Assembly (NCBI GenBank): GCA_018714855.1
Contig: DVMT01000014.1
Span: forward strand, 1-39,527
Length of the DNA: 39,527 nt
Origin: Candidatus Aphodocola excrementigallinarum
GTDB taxonomy: Bacteria > Bacillota_I > Bacilli_A > RF39 > UBA660
Reading direction: 5' to 3'
Below the pieces are notes generated by a model, which searched no databases, was not told the DNA's origin, and was given only the letters and a program-made list of their open reading frames with translations. Position 1 is the first letter of the stretch. The number at the start of each line of letters is the position of its first letter. The translations under genes were made by a program, and so were the position numbers. Positions 1 to 7,465 of this stretch are shown piece by piece.

Positions 1-126
1 GATAATCATTCTCTTAATTTCAATATTTTTGATAAATTTCAATCGTATAACTTTTTAAATAATTTAATTTTTAATCCTACATTTTAACTTTTTCTATTAT
101 TTTCCCCAAAACTCTTTACATTAACT

Positions 127-849
127 TTATATACTTATTTTTTTAAAAACCTTAGCAATGGAATCATTTATAACTAAGTTAGCCATGTTATCAGCATAGG
201 TTTTATCTTTATTTATAATTACTAAGTTTTTACCTTTAAAAAAGTTTATAAAACCTGCTGCTGGATAAACAACAAGGCTTGTTCCGCCGATAATTAAGGT
301 ATCAGCGCTTTTTATTTCGTCTACTGCTTTTTTAACCTCATTTTCATTTAGTGCCTCACCATATAAAACAACGTCTGGTTTTAACGTGCCACCACACGAA
401 CACTTTGGAACACCACTTCTTTTTATATCTTTTAAATTATACTTTTTACCACATTTTACGCAAGTTAAATAATTAACATTTCCATGTAATTCTATAACGT
501 TTTTTGATCCGGCCTTTTGATGAAGTCCATCTATGTTTTGGGTTATTATCGCACTTAATTTCCCTTTGTCTTCTAATTCTTTTAACTTTTTATGACAATC
601 ATTAGGCTCAGCATCATCATAAATCATTTTATTAAAGTAAAAGGAAAAGAATTTAACGGGTTCGTTTATAAAACATTCATGACTTAATAAATACTCTGGA
701 TTATCACTTATGTTACTGTTATAAAGTCCGTCTTTACTTCTAAAATCAGGAACTCCGCTTTCAGTTGATACTCCTGCTCCTCCAAAGAAAACGATTCTTT
801 TTGAGTTTTTTATTATTTCGTTTAGCTCATCTATTTTACTAGTAGTCAT
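127..849 (-). CDS. cobB: Sir2-family NAD-dependent protein deacylase
   Basis: Removes acyl groups from lysines using NAD in the cytoplasm. The N-terminus has the Rossmann NAD-binding motif GGAGVSTESGVPDFRS (about residues 23-38). The middle has TQNIDGLHQKAGS and the catalytic His in ELHGN. A zinc module follows: CVKCGKKY, then CSCGG. At 240 aa it is the usual length for a bacterial sirtuin. Its ATG overlaps the TGA of rpe (ATGA), so translation is probably coupled, and it is the last gene of the rlmN-PP2C-prkC-rsgA-rpe run. The family is certain; whether it is a deacetylase or desuccinylase cannot be told. No terminator is seen in the 126 bases downstream. Confidence 0.93.
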   Translation of the reverse strand: MTTSKIDELNEIIKNSKRIVFFGGAGVSTESGVPDFRSKDGLYNSNISDNPEYLLSHECFINEPVKFFSFYFNKMIYDDAEPNDCHKKLKELEDKGKLSAIITQNIDGLHQKAGSKNVIELHGNVNYLTCVKCGKKYNLKDIKRSGVPKCSCGGTLKPDVVLYGEALNENEVKKAVDEIKSADTLIIGGTSLVVYPAAGFINFFKGKNLVIINKDKTYADNMANLVINDSIAKVFKKISI

Positions 850-1466
850 CTTAACGGTTTTACCCCATCTTCATAATCATCTTTGTTTGTAATAAAAGAA
901 CCTGCAACAACCATATTACAACCAGCATCTTTACATAAAGGAGCAGTTTTTTCATTTACCCCACCATCTATGCTTATTATTACGTTATCTGGTATAATAC
1001 TTTTTAATTTTCTTACTTTTTCTAAGACCTCACTTTTAAACTCTTGTCCTCCAGCGCCTGGTTCTACGCTCATAAATAAAACTAAGTCTATATCGTTTAA
1101 ATAAGGCATTAATTTATTAATAGTAGTTTCCGGGTTAATTGCAAGTCCTACTTTAATACCTTTACTTTTAACGTATTTTATTAATGCATCATCTTCTATT
1201 ACTTCTACGTGAAATGTTAAATAGCATGGATTGATGCTTGCATATTTCTTTATTAATTCATGATCTTTTACCATTAAATGAACGTCTAATGGCTTTACGG
1301 ATAAATCCTTAGCTTCCATTACTTTTTCTAATGGAAAACATTTGTTATTTACGAAAACTCCATCCATAACGTCAACGTGTAAGAAATCCGCACTTGTTTG
1401 ATTTACTTTTTCTATAGCGTATTTTAAGTTATCATATTCTTTTAATATTGATACTGAAACTTTCAT
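846..1466 (-). CDS. rpe: Ribulose-phosphate 3-epimerase
   Basis: Interconverts ribulose 5-phosphate and xylulose 5-phosphate in the pentose phosphate pathway, feeding the transketolase encoded at 23857-25809. The 206-aa TIM barrel shows the family motifs HVDVMDGVFVNN (metal ligand His and catalytic Asp), DVHLMV, the acidic-Gly stretch SVEPGAGGQEF, and ISIDGGVNEKTA with the second catalytic Asp, followed by the phosphate-binding VVAGSFI. It starts just upstream of the rsgA stop region and ends in an ATGA overlap with sir2. The order rsgA-rpe is conserved in Firmicutes. Its TGA stop shows that UGA is a stop codon here. Confidence 0.95.
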   Translation of the reverse strand: MKVSVSILKEYDNLKYAIEKVNQTSADFLHVDVMDGVFVNNKCFPLEKVMEAKDLSVKPLDVHLMVKDHELIKKYASINPCYLTFHVEVIEDDALIKYVKSKGIKVGLAINPETTINKLMPYLNDIDLVLFMSVEPGAGGQEFKSEVLEKVRKLKSIIPDNVIISIDGGVNEKTAPLCKDAGCNMVVAGSFITNKDDYEDGVKPLR

Positions 1467-1467
1467 A

Positions 1468-2310
1468 TTACCACTTCTTTTCGTTTATACTTTCGATAAA
1501 TTTAACGTAATTATTATACCTGGTGTTTCTTATTTTACCTTCTTCTACTAACTTTTTAATGTAGCATCCATCTTCTTTTATGTGCATGCAGTCTTTATAT
1601 TTACACTTATCTTCGTTTTTGTAAAACTCAACAAAGTTATCTTTAATATCTTTTTTATTCATTCCGTTAAAGTCTAGGGAAGAAAAACCAGGAGTATCCG
1701 CGACTAAACCTTCTTCTATTTCTAATAATTCTACGTGTCTTGTTGTGTGTCTTCCTCTTCCTAAGGCTTTTGATATTTCACCAGTTTTTAAGTTTAAATC
1801 ATCTTTTAGCTTATTTAATAAAGAAGATTTACCAACTCCTGTTTGACCTGTTAAAACGCTTACCTTACCTTTTAAAACACTTTTTATATTATTAAGTTCA
1901 TTATTAATAAACACCTTATAACCTATTTTTTTATAATAATCAATTATTTCATCTATTTCACTAGTATCATGAAGTAAATCATACTTAGTAAAACAAATTA
2001 CTGGTTTAATGTTGTTATATTCTATTACAACAAGCATTTTATCAAGTAGATTACTAGAAAAAGAAGGCTCTGTACAGCTTGTTAAAATAATTGCTTGATC
2101 AACGTTAGAAACCGGTGGCCTTACAAGTTCGTTTCGTCTTGGATAAATGCTGGTTATTATTTTATTATCCAAATCAAACTCTACGATATCACCTACTAAT
2201 GGGTGCACCTTTTTATATCTAAACTTTCCAATAGATGAGCAATCTATAAGTTTTTTATCACAACTAACGGTCCATTTATTACTTATTTGTTTTATTATTC
2301 TACCTTTCAT
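1468..2310 (-). CDS. rsgA: Ribosome small subunit-dependent GTPase RsgA
   Basis: A circularly permuted GTPase that helps 30S subunit maturation and checks the decoding centre. The order of parts is diagnostic: an N-terminal OB fold (residues 1-70), then G4 as TKYD (usual NKxD, here Thr), then the P-loop GQTGVGKSSLLNKL, TTRHVELLEI and G3 DTPGFSSLDF. The C-terminal zinc finger is CKYKDCMHIKEDGC (Cys-x4-Cys-x-His-x5-Cys). At 280 aa it is a normal length. Its ATG overlaps the prkC stop (TAATG), which implies coupling. The neighbours prkC and rpe match the Bacillus operon. Confidence 0.95.
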   Translation of the reverse strand: MKGRIIKQISNKWTVSCDKKLIDCSSIGKFRYKKVHPLVGDIVEFDLDNKIITSIYPRRNELVRPPVSNVDQAIILTSCTEPSFSSNLLDKMLVVIEYNNIKPVICFTKYDLLHDTSEIDEIIDYYKKIGYKVFINNELNNIKSVLKGKVSVLTGQTGVGKSSLLNKLKDDLNLKTGEISKALGRGRHTTRHVELLEIEEGLVADTPGFSSLDFNGMNKKDIKDNFVEFYKNEDKCKYKDCMHIKEDGCYIKKLVEEGKIRNTRYNNYVKFIESINEKKW

Positions 2311-4043
2311 TATTCGGCCTCTAAAGAAGATGATGTGGTTGTTGTGGTTGTAGTCGGCATTTTAGATACAACTATTTTTACTGTTTCACCATCAAATACT
2401 TCTTCTCCTGGTTTTGGATCTTGTGCTAAAACCATTCCTTCTTCTACATCAGCTGTTTCTTTATACTGAACATTAATGGTTAACCCATATTCCTCACAAA
2501 ACTCAGTTGCTCTTTGTTCACTCCATCCCTCGCTAACCATATCAGGATAAACAGAAAGTATTTTTGGAATATATAAAGTTATAACTTCCCCAGAAGATAA
2601 CTTTTCCCCTTCTTCCACACTTTGATCTATTATTTCATCTTCTTTATCTTTATATGAACTTGAATCTTCTACTTCTTTTTCCTCAACGTTTACGGTTAAT
2701 CCTAATAGTTCAAGTTTTGCCTTTACTTCATAAACATTTTGACCAGTATAATCTTCGATTTCTATCTTTTGAGAACCAGAAGAATAATATATGGTTATGG
2801 TTGATCCTTCTTTTACATATCTATTTTTTCCTGGATCTGTTTCAATTACTAAATTTTCATCAACATCATCACTAGCTCTTTTTTTAGAATCTATCTTAAA
2901 GCCGTTTTTCTTAAGCAAATCTTCAGCTTCTGATATTTCCATACCATAAACATCAGGAACTTTTATCTCATCTTTTTCTGTAAGTTTTGGTATTACTATT
3001 ACAATAAGTACAAAGGCAAGAATTAAAACTCCTATTATAGAAGATATAATTATCATTTTTTTCTTATTGCCTTTTTCTATTTTATCATCTTCTGTTATTT
3101 GTTTTACAACAGGCTTATCTTCTTTTGGCTGCTTTTTAGTTTCTTTTAAAGTAACCGTCTTAGTATCAGAAAAATCCGTTTCTGGATATTTAAAAGTTAT
3201 TTTAGGTTCGTTTTGTCTATCCTCATCTAAACAAGTTTTTAAATCATCCTTCATATCCCTTACGTCTTTATATCTGTTTTTAGGATTTTTAGCAGCAGCT
3301 TTTAAGATGATGTTTTCAACTGACTGAGGAACAACTGGATTAATTTCTCTTACCGAAGGAAGTTGCTCTTTCATGTGCTTTAATGCTATTTCAACGGCAC
3401 TATCACCTTTAAACGGAACTCTTCCCGTTAACATTTCAAACATTAATATTCCAAGTGAATATATATCACTTCTAATGGTTGATCCTTTTCCGCTTGCTTG
3501 TTCCGGTGGTAAGTAATGAACTGATCCCATAACCGAGTTAGTCTGCGTTAACTGCGCACTATTAAGTGCCATTGCAATACCAAAATCAGTAATCTTAACT
3601 AAACCACTATCTTTTATCATGATGTTTTGAGGTTTTATATCACGGTGAATAATGTACGAATCATGTGCGGTTGCAAGTGCATCTAATAATTGCATCATTA
3701 TGTCAATGGTCTCAGGAAGCGTTAATACACCACGCTTTTTAATTAATTGTTTTAACGTTTTGCCATCAATGTACTCCATTACGATGTAAAAGTTTCCGTT
3801 ATCTTCACCAACGTCGTAAATCTCAACGATGTTAGGATGAGATAAGGATGATGCTGCAAGTGCTTCCCTTTGGAATCTTCTTACAAATTTTTCATCACCT
3901 GCTAAATCACCACGTAATACCTTTACCGCAACTTTTCTATCTAATATGGTATCTTTAGCTAAATAAACGTTAGCCATACCACCTTCACCAATTAATTTTT
4001 CGATTTCATAGCGATCATTTACAAGTTCGCCCTTTGCAATCAT
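2310..4043 (-). CDS. prkC: PASTA-domain Ser/Thr protein kinase PrkC
   Basis: A membrane kinase that senses cell-wall fragments and controls growth, division and, in spore formers, germination. The kinase domain (about 1-270) has the glycine loop GEGGMANVYLAKD, VAVKVLRG, the catalytic loop HRDIKPQN and DFG. A basic juxtamembrane segment leads to one transmembrane helix (about 331-352), then three extracellular PASTA repeats (about 360-425, 430-500, 505-570). The last residues are a poly-Thr/Ser tail after MP, encoded by a simple ACA/ACC repeat. The partner phosphatase lies immediately upstream. The length, 577 aa, is typical. The tail is unusual and recurs in the lipoprotein at 12254-12973. 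Confidence 0.95.
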   Translation of the reverse strand: MIAKGELVNDRYEIEKLIGEGGMANVYLAKDTILDRKVAVKVLRGDLAGDEKFVRRFQREALAASSLSHPNIVEIYDVGEDNGNFYIVMEYIDGKTLKQLIKKRGVLTLPETIDIMMQLLDALATAHDSYIIHRDIKPQNIMIKDSGLVKITDFGIAMALNSAQLTQTNSVMGSVHYLPPEQASGKGSTIRSDIYSLGILMFEMLTGRVPFKGDSAVEIALKHMKEQLPSVREINPVVPQSVENIILKAAAKNPKNRYKDVRDMKDDLKTCLDEDRQNEPKITFKYPETDFSDTKTVTLKETKKQPKEDKPVVKQITEDDKIEKGNKKKMIIISSIIGVLILAFVLIVIVIPKLTEKDEIKVPDVYGMEISEAEDLLKKNGFKIDSKKRASDDVDENLVIETDPGKNRYVKEGSTITIYYSSGSQKIEIEDYTGQNVYEVKAKLELLGLTVNVEEKEVEDSSSYKDKEDEIIDQSVEEGEKLSSGEVITLYIPKILSVYPDMVSEGWSEQRATEFCEEYGLTINVQYKETADVEEGMVLAQDPKPGEEVFDGETVKIVVSKMPTTTTTTTSSSLEAE

Positions 4044-4045
4044 AG

Positions 4046-4783
4046 CTATTCACCACTTTCCTTTTCTAAATACGCAATTGATACGTTATCAGTGCCACCC
4101 CTTAAATTACTTTTCTTAATTAATTTTACTATTCGCTCTTCGACTGATAAATCACTATTTAAAACTTTTTCTATTTGATTTTTAGTTAACATGTTAGTTA
4201 ATCCGTCACTACAAAGCAGTATCGCATCACAGTTTTTTTCAACATCAAATATATCAACATCTATTGGATTATTAGCACCAAGTGCCCTCATAAGTACGTT
4301 CTTTCTTGGATGATTTTTAGCTTCTTCCTTAGTTAGTTCACCTGTTTCAACAAGTAAATTAACAAGCGTATGATCTTTAGTTACTTTATATAGCTCATGG
4401 TTTTTAACTACAAAACCTGATGAATCACCAACGTTACCAAATAATATATATTCTTTTGTTATTACCGAAAGTACCAAAGTAGTACCCATTCCCTTACTTT
4501 CTGGAAATTCATCAGTGTATTTAAAAATAGCATCATTAAGTTCGTTTACGTTTTGTCTAATCCAATTTACCGCACCATCTTTTTCTCCAATTGATTCCAT
4601 GTTCTTAAATTTATCAGTTAAGCCATTAACAACTATGGAAGATGCAATCTCACCTGCTTTATGGCCTCCCATACCATCAGCAACAACCATTAAATACTCA
4701 CCCGATAAATTCTTAACTATCATAACCGAATCTTCGTTATGGGTTCTTACTTTACCAGTATCTGATATGTAATATGCTTTCAC
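4046..4783 (-). CDS. prpC: PP2C-family Ser/Thr phosphatase (PrkC partner)
   Basis: Removes phosphates placed by PrkC. The Mn-binding motifs are all visible: NEDS near residue 17, VADGMGGHKAGE, FGNVGDSSGFV, LLCSDGLTN and GGTDNVS. It has 245 aa and no membrane segment, so it is cytoplasmic. The start is a GTG with GGAAG six bases ahead, lying in the last codons of rlmN. The stop is 2 bases before the prkC start. The order rlmN-PP2C-prkC-rsgA-rpe is the classical Firmicute operon, which fixes the assignment. Confidence 0.94.
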   Translation of the reverse strand: MKAYYISDTGKVRTHNEDSVMIVKNLSGEYLMVVADGMGGHKAGEIASSIVVNGLTDKFKNMESIGEKDGAVNWIRQNVNELNDAIFKYTDEFPESKGMGTTLVLSVITKEYILFGNVGDSSGFVVKNHELYKVTKDHTLVNLLVETGELTKEEAKNHPRKNVLMRALGANNPIDVDIFDVEKNCDAILLCSDGLTNMLTKNQIEKVLNSDLSVEERIVKLIKKSNLRGGTDNVSIAYLEKESGE

Positions 4784-4784
4784 G

Positions 4785-5816
4785 TTAATCTTCCTTTCCT
4801 TTTATCTGTTTACTTCTTAACTGTCCACATGCCGCTGATACATTTGAGCCAAATTCTCTTCTTATCGTTACGTTTATATTATTCTTCTTTAATATATCAT
4901 AAAATTCATTAATTGTCACTTTATCACTTTTTTTGTACTTAATATTACTAGTTTCATTATAAGGAATTAAGTTAACGTAGCAGTTAATTCCTTTTAATAA
5001 ATTACTAAGCTCTTTTGCACAATCACAAGAATCATTTACGTCTTTTAGCATTATGTACTCAAAAGTTACCCTTCTGTTTGCCTTTTTAATATAATCTTTT
5101 ACGGCATTTATAATATCCTCTATTTTATAAGCTTTATTAATAGGCATTATCATATCTCTTATTTTATTATTAGGAGCATGAAGACTTATCGCTAAGTTAA
5201 CCCCTATCTTTTCATTTGCAAACTCATTAATCTTAGGCACAATACCGCAAGTTGATACCGTTATGTGTCTTATACCGATGTTAATTCCCTTAGGATCATT
5301 TATGATGTTAATAAACTTCATAACGTTATCATAATTATCAAAAGGCTCACCAATTCCCATTAAAACAACGTGACTGATTCTTTCTTTTATGTCTTCTTCT
5401 ACCAAAAGAACCTGCTGGACAAGCTCACATACGTTTAAATTCCTTAGTTTTTTAAGCCTTCCACTCTCACAAAAAAGACAGCCCATATTACAACCTACTT
5501 GTGTTGAAACACAAATGCTATTTCCATAATCATGGTGCATTAAAACCGCTTCTATTTTATTACCATCAAAAAGCTCAAATAAATATTTTTTTACATCAAC
5601 ATCTTCTTCTTTAGTAACTTGTTTTATAAACGAAGTACTAAAATTATTTTTTAAATACGTAATTAAATCTTTTTTTAAATTAGTCATTTCATCAAAAGAT
5701 TTTACCCTTTTTACATAAAGCCAGTCAAATACTTGGCTTGCTCTAAATTTAGACTGTCCAATACTTAAAAAATAATCTTCTAAATCCTTTTTCGTATAAT
5801 CATAAATATTATTCAT
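4785..5816 (-). CDS. rlmN: 23S rRNA (A2503)-C2 / tRNA methyltransferase RlmN
   Basis: A radical-SAM enzyme that methylates A2503 of 23S rRNA and A37 of some tRNAs. The iron-sulfur motif is CNMGCLFC (Cys-x3-Cys-x2-Cys). The conserved Cys near the C-terminus is in SAACGQL, and GIGEP and the SLHA segment are present. I chose the ATG at 5816 (343 aa) because AAGGAG lies 7 bases ahead of it. A TTG six codons upstream lies inside that ribosome-binding site region and is unlikely. First gene of the operon, with its own promoter directly upstream. Confidence 0.95.
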   Translation of the reverse strand: MNNIYDYTKKDLEDYFLSIGQSKFRASQVFDWLYVKRVKSFDEMTNLKKDLITYLKNNFSTSFIKQVTKEEDVDVKKYLFELFDGNKIEAVLMHHDYGNSICVSTQVGCNMGCLFCESGRLKKLRNLNVCELVQQVLLVEEDIKERISHVVLMGIGEPFDNYDNVMKFINIINDPKGINIGIRHITVSTCGIVPKINEFANEKIGVNLAISLHAPNNKIRDMIMPINKAYKIEDIINAVKDYIKKANRRVTFEYIMLKDVNDSCDCAKELSNLLKGINCYVNLIPYNETSNIKYKKSDKVTINEFYDILKKNNINVTIRREFGSNVSAACGQLRSKQIKGKED

Positions 5817-5839
5817 CAAATTACTCCTTAACAAATATA

Positions 5840-5868
5840 ATTATACCAAATATAAAAGTAAAGGTTAA
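5840..5868 (-). promoter_or_regulatory. SigA promoter of the rlmN-prkC operon
   Basis: On the minus strand TTAACC, 17 bases, then TATAAT with an extended TGG just before it. The start of transcription should fall near 5833, leaving a very short leader. Its -35 shares a GTTAAC palindrome with the divergent promoter of the DUF1540 gene. Confidence 0.7.
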
Positions 5869-5894
5869 CAAAATTAGCGAAATAAATACATAAT
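5865..5894 (+). promoter_or_regulatory. Possible promoter of the DUF1540 gene
   Basis: TTAACA, 18 bases, CATAAT on the plus strand, back to back with the rlmN promoter. The -10 is imperfect. Confidence 0.4.
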
Positions 5895-5971
5895 AAAACA
5901 TGTTTTTTAAAACAGCTTTACACATGAATAATATTTTTGATAACGTAAATAATATTTATGGAGGTAATAAT

Positions 5972-6136
5972 ATGGATAATAATAAATCTATTAAATGTGA
6001 TGTAGAATCATGCAAGTATAATAATGCATCTGATAAATACTGCACTTTAAATGAAATAAAAGTAAGTGCAACATGTAGTGGATGTAACGCTAAGAAAAAA
6101 CAAACCATCTGTGACAGCTTTAAAGAAAATAAATAA
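5972..6136 (+). CDS. DUF1540 small Cys-rich protein
   Basis: A 54-aa protein with the DUF1540 pattern: CDVESCKYN, then C in YCTLNEIKVSA, CSGC, and C in TICDSF. The spaced cysteines suggest metal binding; no function is established for the family, which is common in spore-forming Firmicutes. The start at 5972 is preceded by GGAGG 7 bases upstream. An upstream in-frame ATG at 5900 has no such site and is less likely. It is one of only six convincing genes on the plus strand, and is transcribed alone, divergently from rlmN. Confidence 0.8.
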   Translation: MDNNKSIKCDVESCKYNNASDKYCTLNEIKVSATCSGCNAKKKQTICDSFKENK

Positions 6137-6150
6137 TATTCTTTTTCATA

Positions 6151-6179
6151 TTGATATTATTTTTATTTTTGGATATAAT
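6151..6179 (+). promoter_or_regulatory. Strong SigA promoter for a small RNA
   Basis: TTGATA, 17 bases, TATAAT, one of the best promoters in the window. It lies just after the DUF1540 stop and no translatable gene follows, so it probably drives a short non-coding RNA that ends at the hairpin 6233-6269. Confidence 0.65.
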
Positions 6180-6185
6180 TAAATT

Positions 6186-6275
6186 GTAAGGAAGCAGCTC
6201 AACTAGTTGTTTTCCAGTTAATTTTCATTAATGAAGAACAGAGCTAGTATTTACTATGCTCTGTTCTTCTTACTT
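6186..6275 (+). ncRNA. Candidate small RNA, possibly antisense/antitoxin
   Basis: Inferred transcript of about 90 bases, from the promoter at 6151-6179 to the hairpin at 6233-6269 followed by TTACTTTATAT. It has no start codon with a ribosome-binding site. It converges on the small hydrophobic-peptide gene at 6275-6364 and shares the hairpin with it, which is the layout of type I toxin-antitoxin loci. Ends are estimates. Confidence 0.4.
6233..6269. terminator. Shared bidirectional hairpin
   Basis: A perfect 12-bp inverted repeat GAAGAACAGAGC/GCTCTGTTCTTC with a 13-base loop that itself can pair TAGT with ACTA. The downstream runs are only moderately T-rich on either strand. It lies between the convergent small RNA and the peptide gene. 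Confidence 0.6.
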
Positions 6276-6364
6276 TATATAACAATCAATATGACTACTA
6301 TTATAAGTAATATGATGATTAATTTTGGACTAAATTTTATTTCAAATCTAAACCTCATAAACAT
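6275..6364 (-). CDS. Small hydrophobic membrane peptide (toxin-like)
   Basis: A 29-codon frame: MFMRFRFEIKFSPK followed by 15 residues that are only Leu, Ile and Val. The basic, amphipathic N-terminus and a single very hydrophobic helix resemble type I toxins and other membrane micropeptides, but I recognise no named family. AAAGG lies 7 bases ahead of the first ATG; a second in-frame ATG is at 6358. The stop is directly before the 12-bp hairpin. A second short frame precedes it by 12 bases and an opposing promoter faces it. Function is unproven; the composition and signals argue against chance. Confidence 0.45.
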   Translation of the reverse strand: MFMRFRFEIKFSPKLIIILLIIVVILIVI

Positions 6365-6376
6365 CACCCAACCTTT

Positions 6377-6442
6377 CTATTCTTTTGGTTGGAAAACAAA
6401 GCTAGCGTTTTTCACTGCCTCCTCATACTTATACTTCTCCAT
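6377..6442 (-). CDS. Possible 21-residue leader peptide
   Basis: Short frame reading MEKYKYEEAVKNASFVFQPK plus Glu, ending 12 bases before the hydrophobic peptide start. AGGGGA lies 12 bases ahead, which is far for a ribosome-binding site and also belongs to the promoter-like motif at 6433-6460. If that motif is a promoter, transcription would start inside this frame and it would not be translated. Low confidence. Confidence 0.22.
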   Translation of the reverse strand: MEKYKYEEAVKNASFVFQPKE

Positions 6443-6460
6443 AACTTTTTAAAATCCCCT
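6433..6460 (-). promoter_or_regulatory. SigH-like promoter, second copy of the comEA motif
   Basis: AGGGGATTT, 11 bases, GGAGAAGT, followed by ATAAGTATGA. The 38-base block from AGGGGA to GTATGA has the same length and mostly the same bases as the block upstream of comEA (30694-30721). It resembles the Bacillus SigH consensus (RnAGGAwWW, 11-12, RnnGAAT), though the -10 has GAAG where GAAT is expected. Confidence 0.4.
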
Positions 6461-6473
6461 AAAAAATGAAAAA

Positions 6474-6515
6474 AATATAAAAAAGATTATTTAAAACACT
6501 TGTTTAAATAATCTT
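6474..6515 (-). terminator. Terminator of the cdsA-rseP-fmt operon
   Basis: A 13-bp stem AAGATTATTTAAA/TTTAAATAATCTT overlapping the end of fmt, followed on the minus strand by a T run. Confidence 0.85.
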
Positions 6516-7422
6516 CTTTTTTATTACCATTTATAAAATCTTTTATGTTCATTTTCTTTTTACCCGGTAGTTGTAGTTCTGTTATTAAAATGCTTTTATC
6601 TTTTGTTACTACTTCCATACCATCTTTATTTAAATTAACTATTGTGCCTGGCTTTTTATCATATACGTTATCACTTATTTTAGATACCCATAATTTAATG
6701 TTTTTATCATCTAGCGTGGCATAAGCTCCTGGCCATGAATTAAGCCCTCTTATCTTGTTATATACGTTTAAAGAAGTATCATTAAAATTAACATGTTCAT
6801 CTTCTCTTGATACGTTATATGCGTAAGTTGCCTCATCATTATTTTGTTTTTCTCTTTTATTAGTACCATTTATTATACTTGGTAAGGTTTCCATTAAAAG
6901 AGGTACTGATGCTTTTTGTAATTTATCATGAAGAGTTTCTGCGGTATCAAAATCAGTTATATCAACCTCTTTTTTAGATATCATATCTCCCGTATCCATT
7001 CCCTTATCCATGTACATAATTGTTATTCCGGTTTTTTTATAACCGTTTATTATCGCTTTATGAATAGGTGCACCACCTCTTAGTTTAGGAAGTAGTGATG
7101 CATGAACGTTTATACAGCCATATTTTGGTGCGTTTAAAATAACTTCTGGTACTATTTGACCGTATGCACAAGTTATAATAATATCTGGGTTTAAATCTAT
7201 TATGTCTTGATATTCTTCTTTTATTTTAACTGGTTGTAATACCTTTATGTTATTTTTTAACGCAACTTCTTTAATTGGTGATGGAGTAAGTACTTTTTTT
7301 CTTCCCACTTCTTTATCTGGCTGCGTTACTACTGCAATTACGGTGCACTTTTTTATTAACTCTTCAAGTATAGGAACACAAAAATCTGGAGTACCCATAA
7401 ATATTACTTTTAAGTCTTTCAT
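6487..7422 (-). CDS. fmt: Methionyl-tRNA formyltransferase
   Basis: Formylates Met-tRNA for initiation; the deformylase that later removes the formyl group is encoded at 34392-34940. The N-terminal domain starts with VIFMGTPDFCVPIL and has VTQPDKEVGRKK. The folate-binding and catalytic block is NVHASLLPKLRGGAPIHKAI with MDKGMDTGDM following. The C-terminal OB domain is complete, for 311 aa. GAGG lies 7 bases ahead of the ATG. In many Firmicutes fmt sits beside def or priA; here it is the last gene after cdsA and rseP, separated from rseP by a short hairpin. Confidence 0.95.
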   Translation of the reverse strand: MKDLKVIFMGTPDFCVPILEELIKKCTVIAVVTQPDKEVGRKKVLTPSPIKEVALKNNIKVLQPVKIKEEYQDIIDLNPDIIITCAYGQIVPEVILNAPKYGCINVHASLLPKLRGGAPIHKAIINGYKKTGITIMYMDKGMDTGDMISKKEVDITDFDTAETLHDKLQKASVPLLMETLPSIINGTNKREKQNNDEATYAYNVSREDEHVNFNDTSLNVYNKIRGLNSWPGAYATLDDKNIKLWVSKISDNVYDKKPGTIVNLNKDGMEVVTKDKSILITELQLPGKKKMNIKDFINGNKKEDYLNKCFK

Positions 7423-7442
7423 TAAATCGCCTCTTTCTTAAA

Positions 7443-7465
7443 AAGACTTTTTTTAAAAAAGTCTT
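7443..7465 (-). terminator. Hairpin between rseP and fmt
   Basis: AAGACTTTTTT/AAAAAAGTCTT with a one-base centre, overlapping the rseP stop and followed by TTTTT. It may act as a partial terminator that lowers fmt transcription. Confidence 0.5.

Noticed and set aside
1-126. Gene or terminator in the first 126 bases
   Set aside because: No frame with a start signal and no stem with a T run was found.
2310-2380. Repeat array at the end of prkC
   Set aside because: It is a simple ACA/ACC codon run coding for the poly-Thr tail, not a CRISPR or a dispersed repeat.
5822-5834. TTG start for rlmN at 5834
   Set aside because: It would place the AAGGAG site inside the gene; the ATG at 5816 is correctly spaced from it.
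6231-6452. A 73-codon plus-strand frame across the small-peptide locus
   Set aside because: It starts inside a perfect hairpin, has no ribosome-binding site and runs antisense to the better supported peptide frames.
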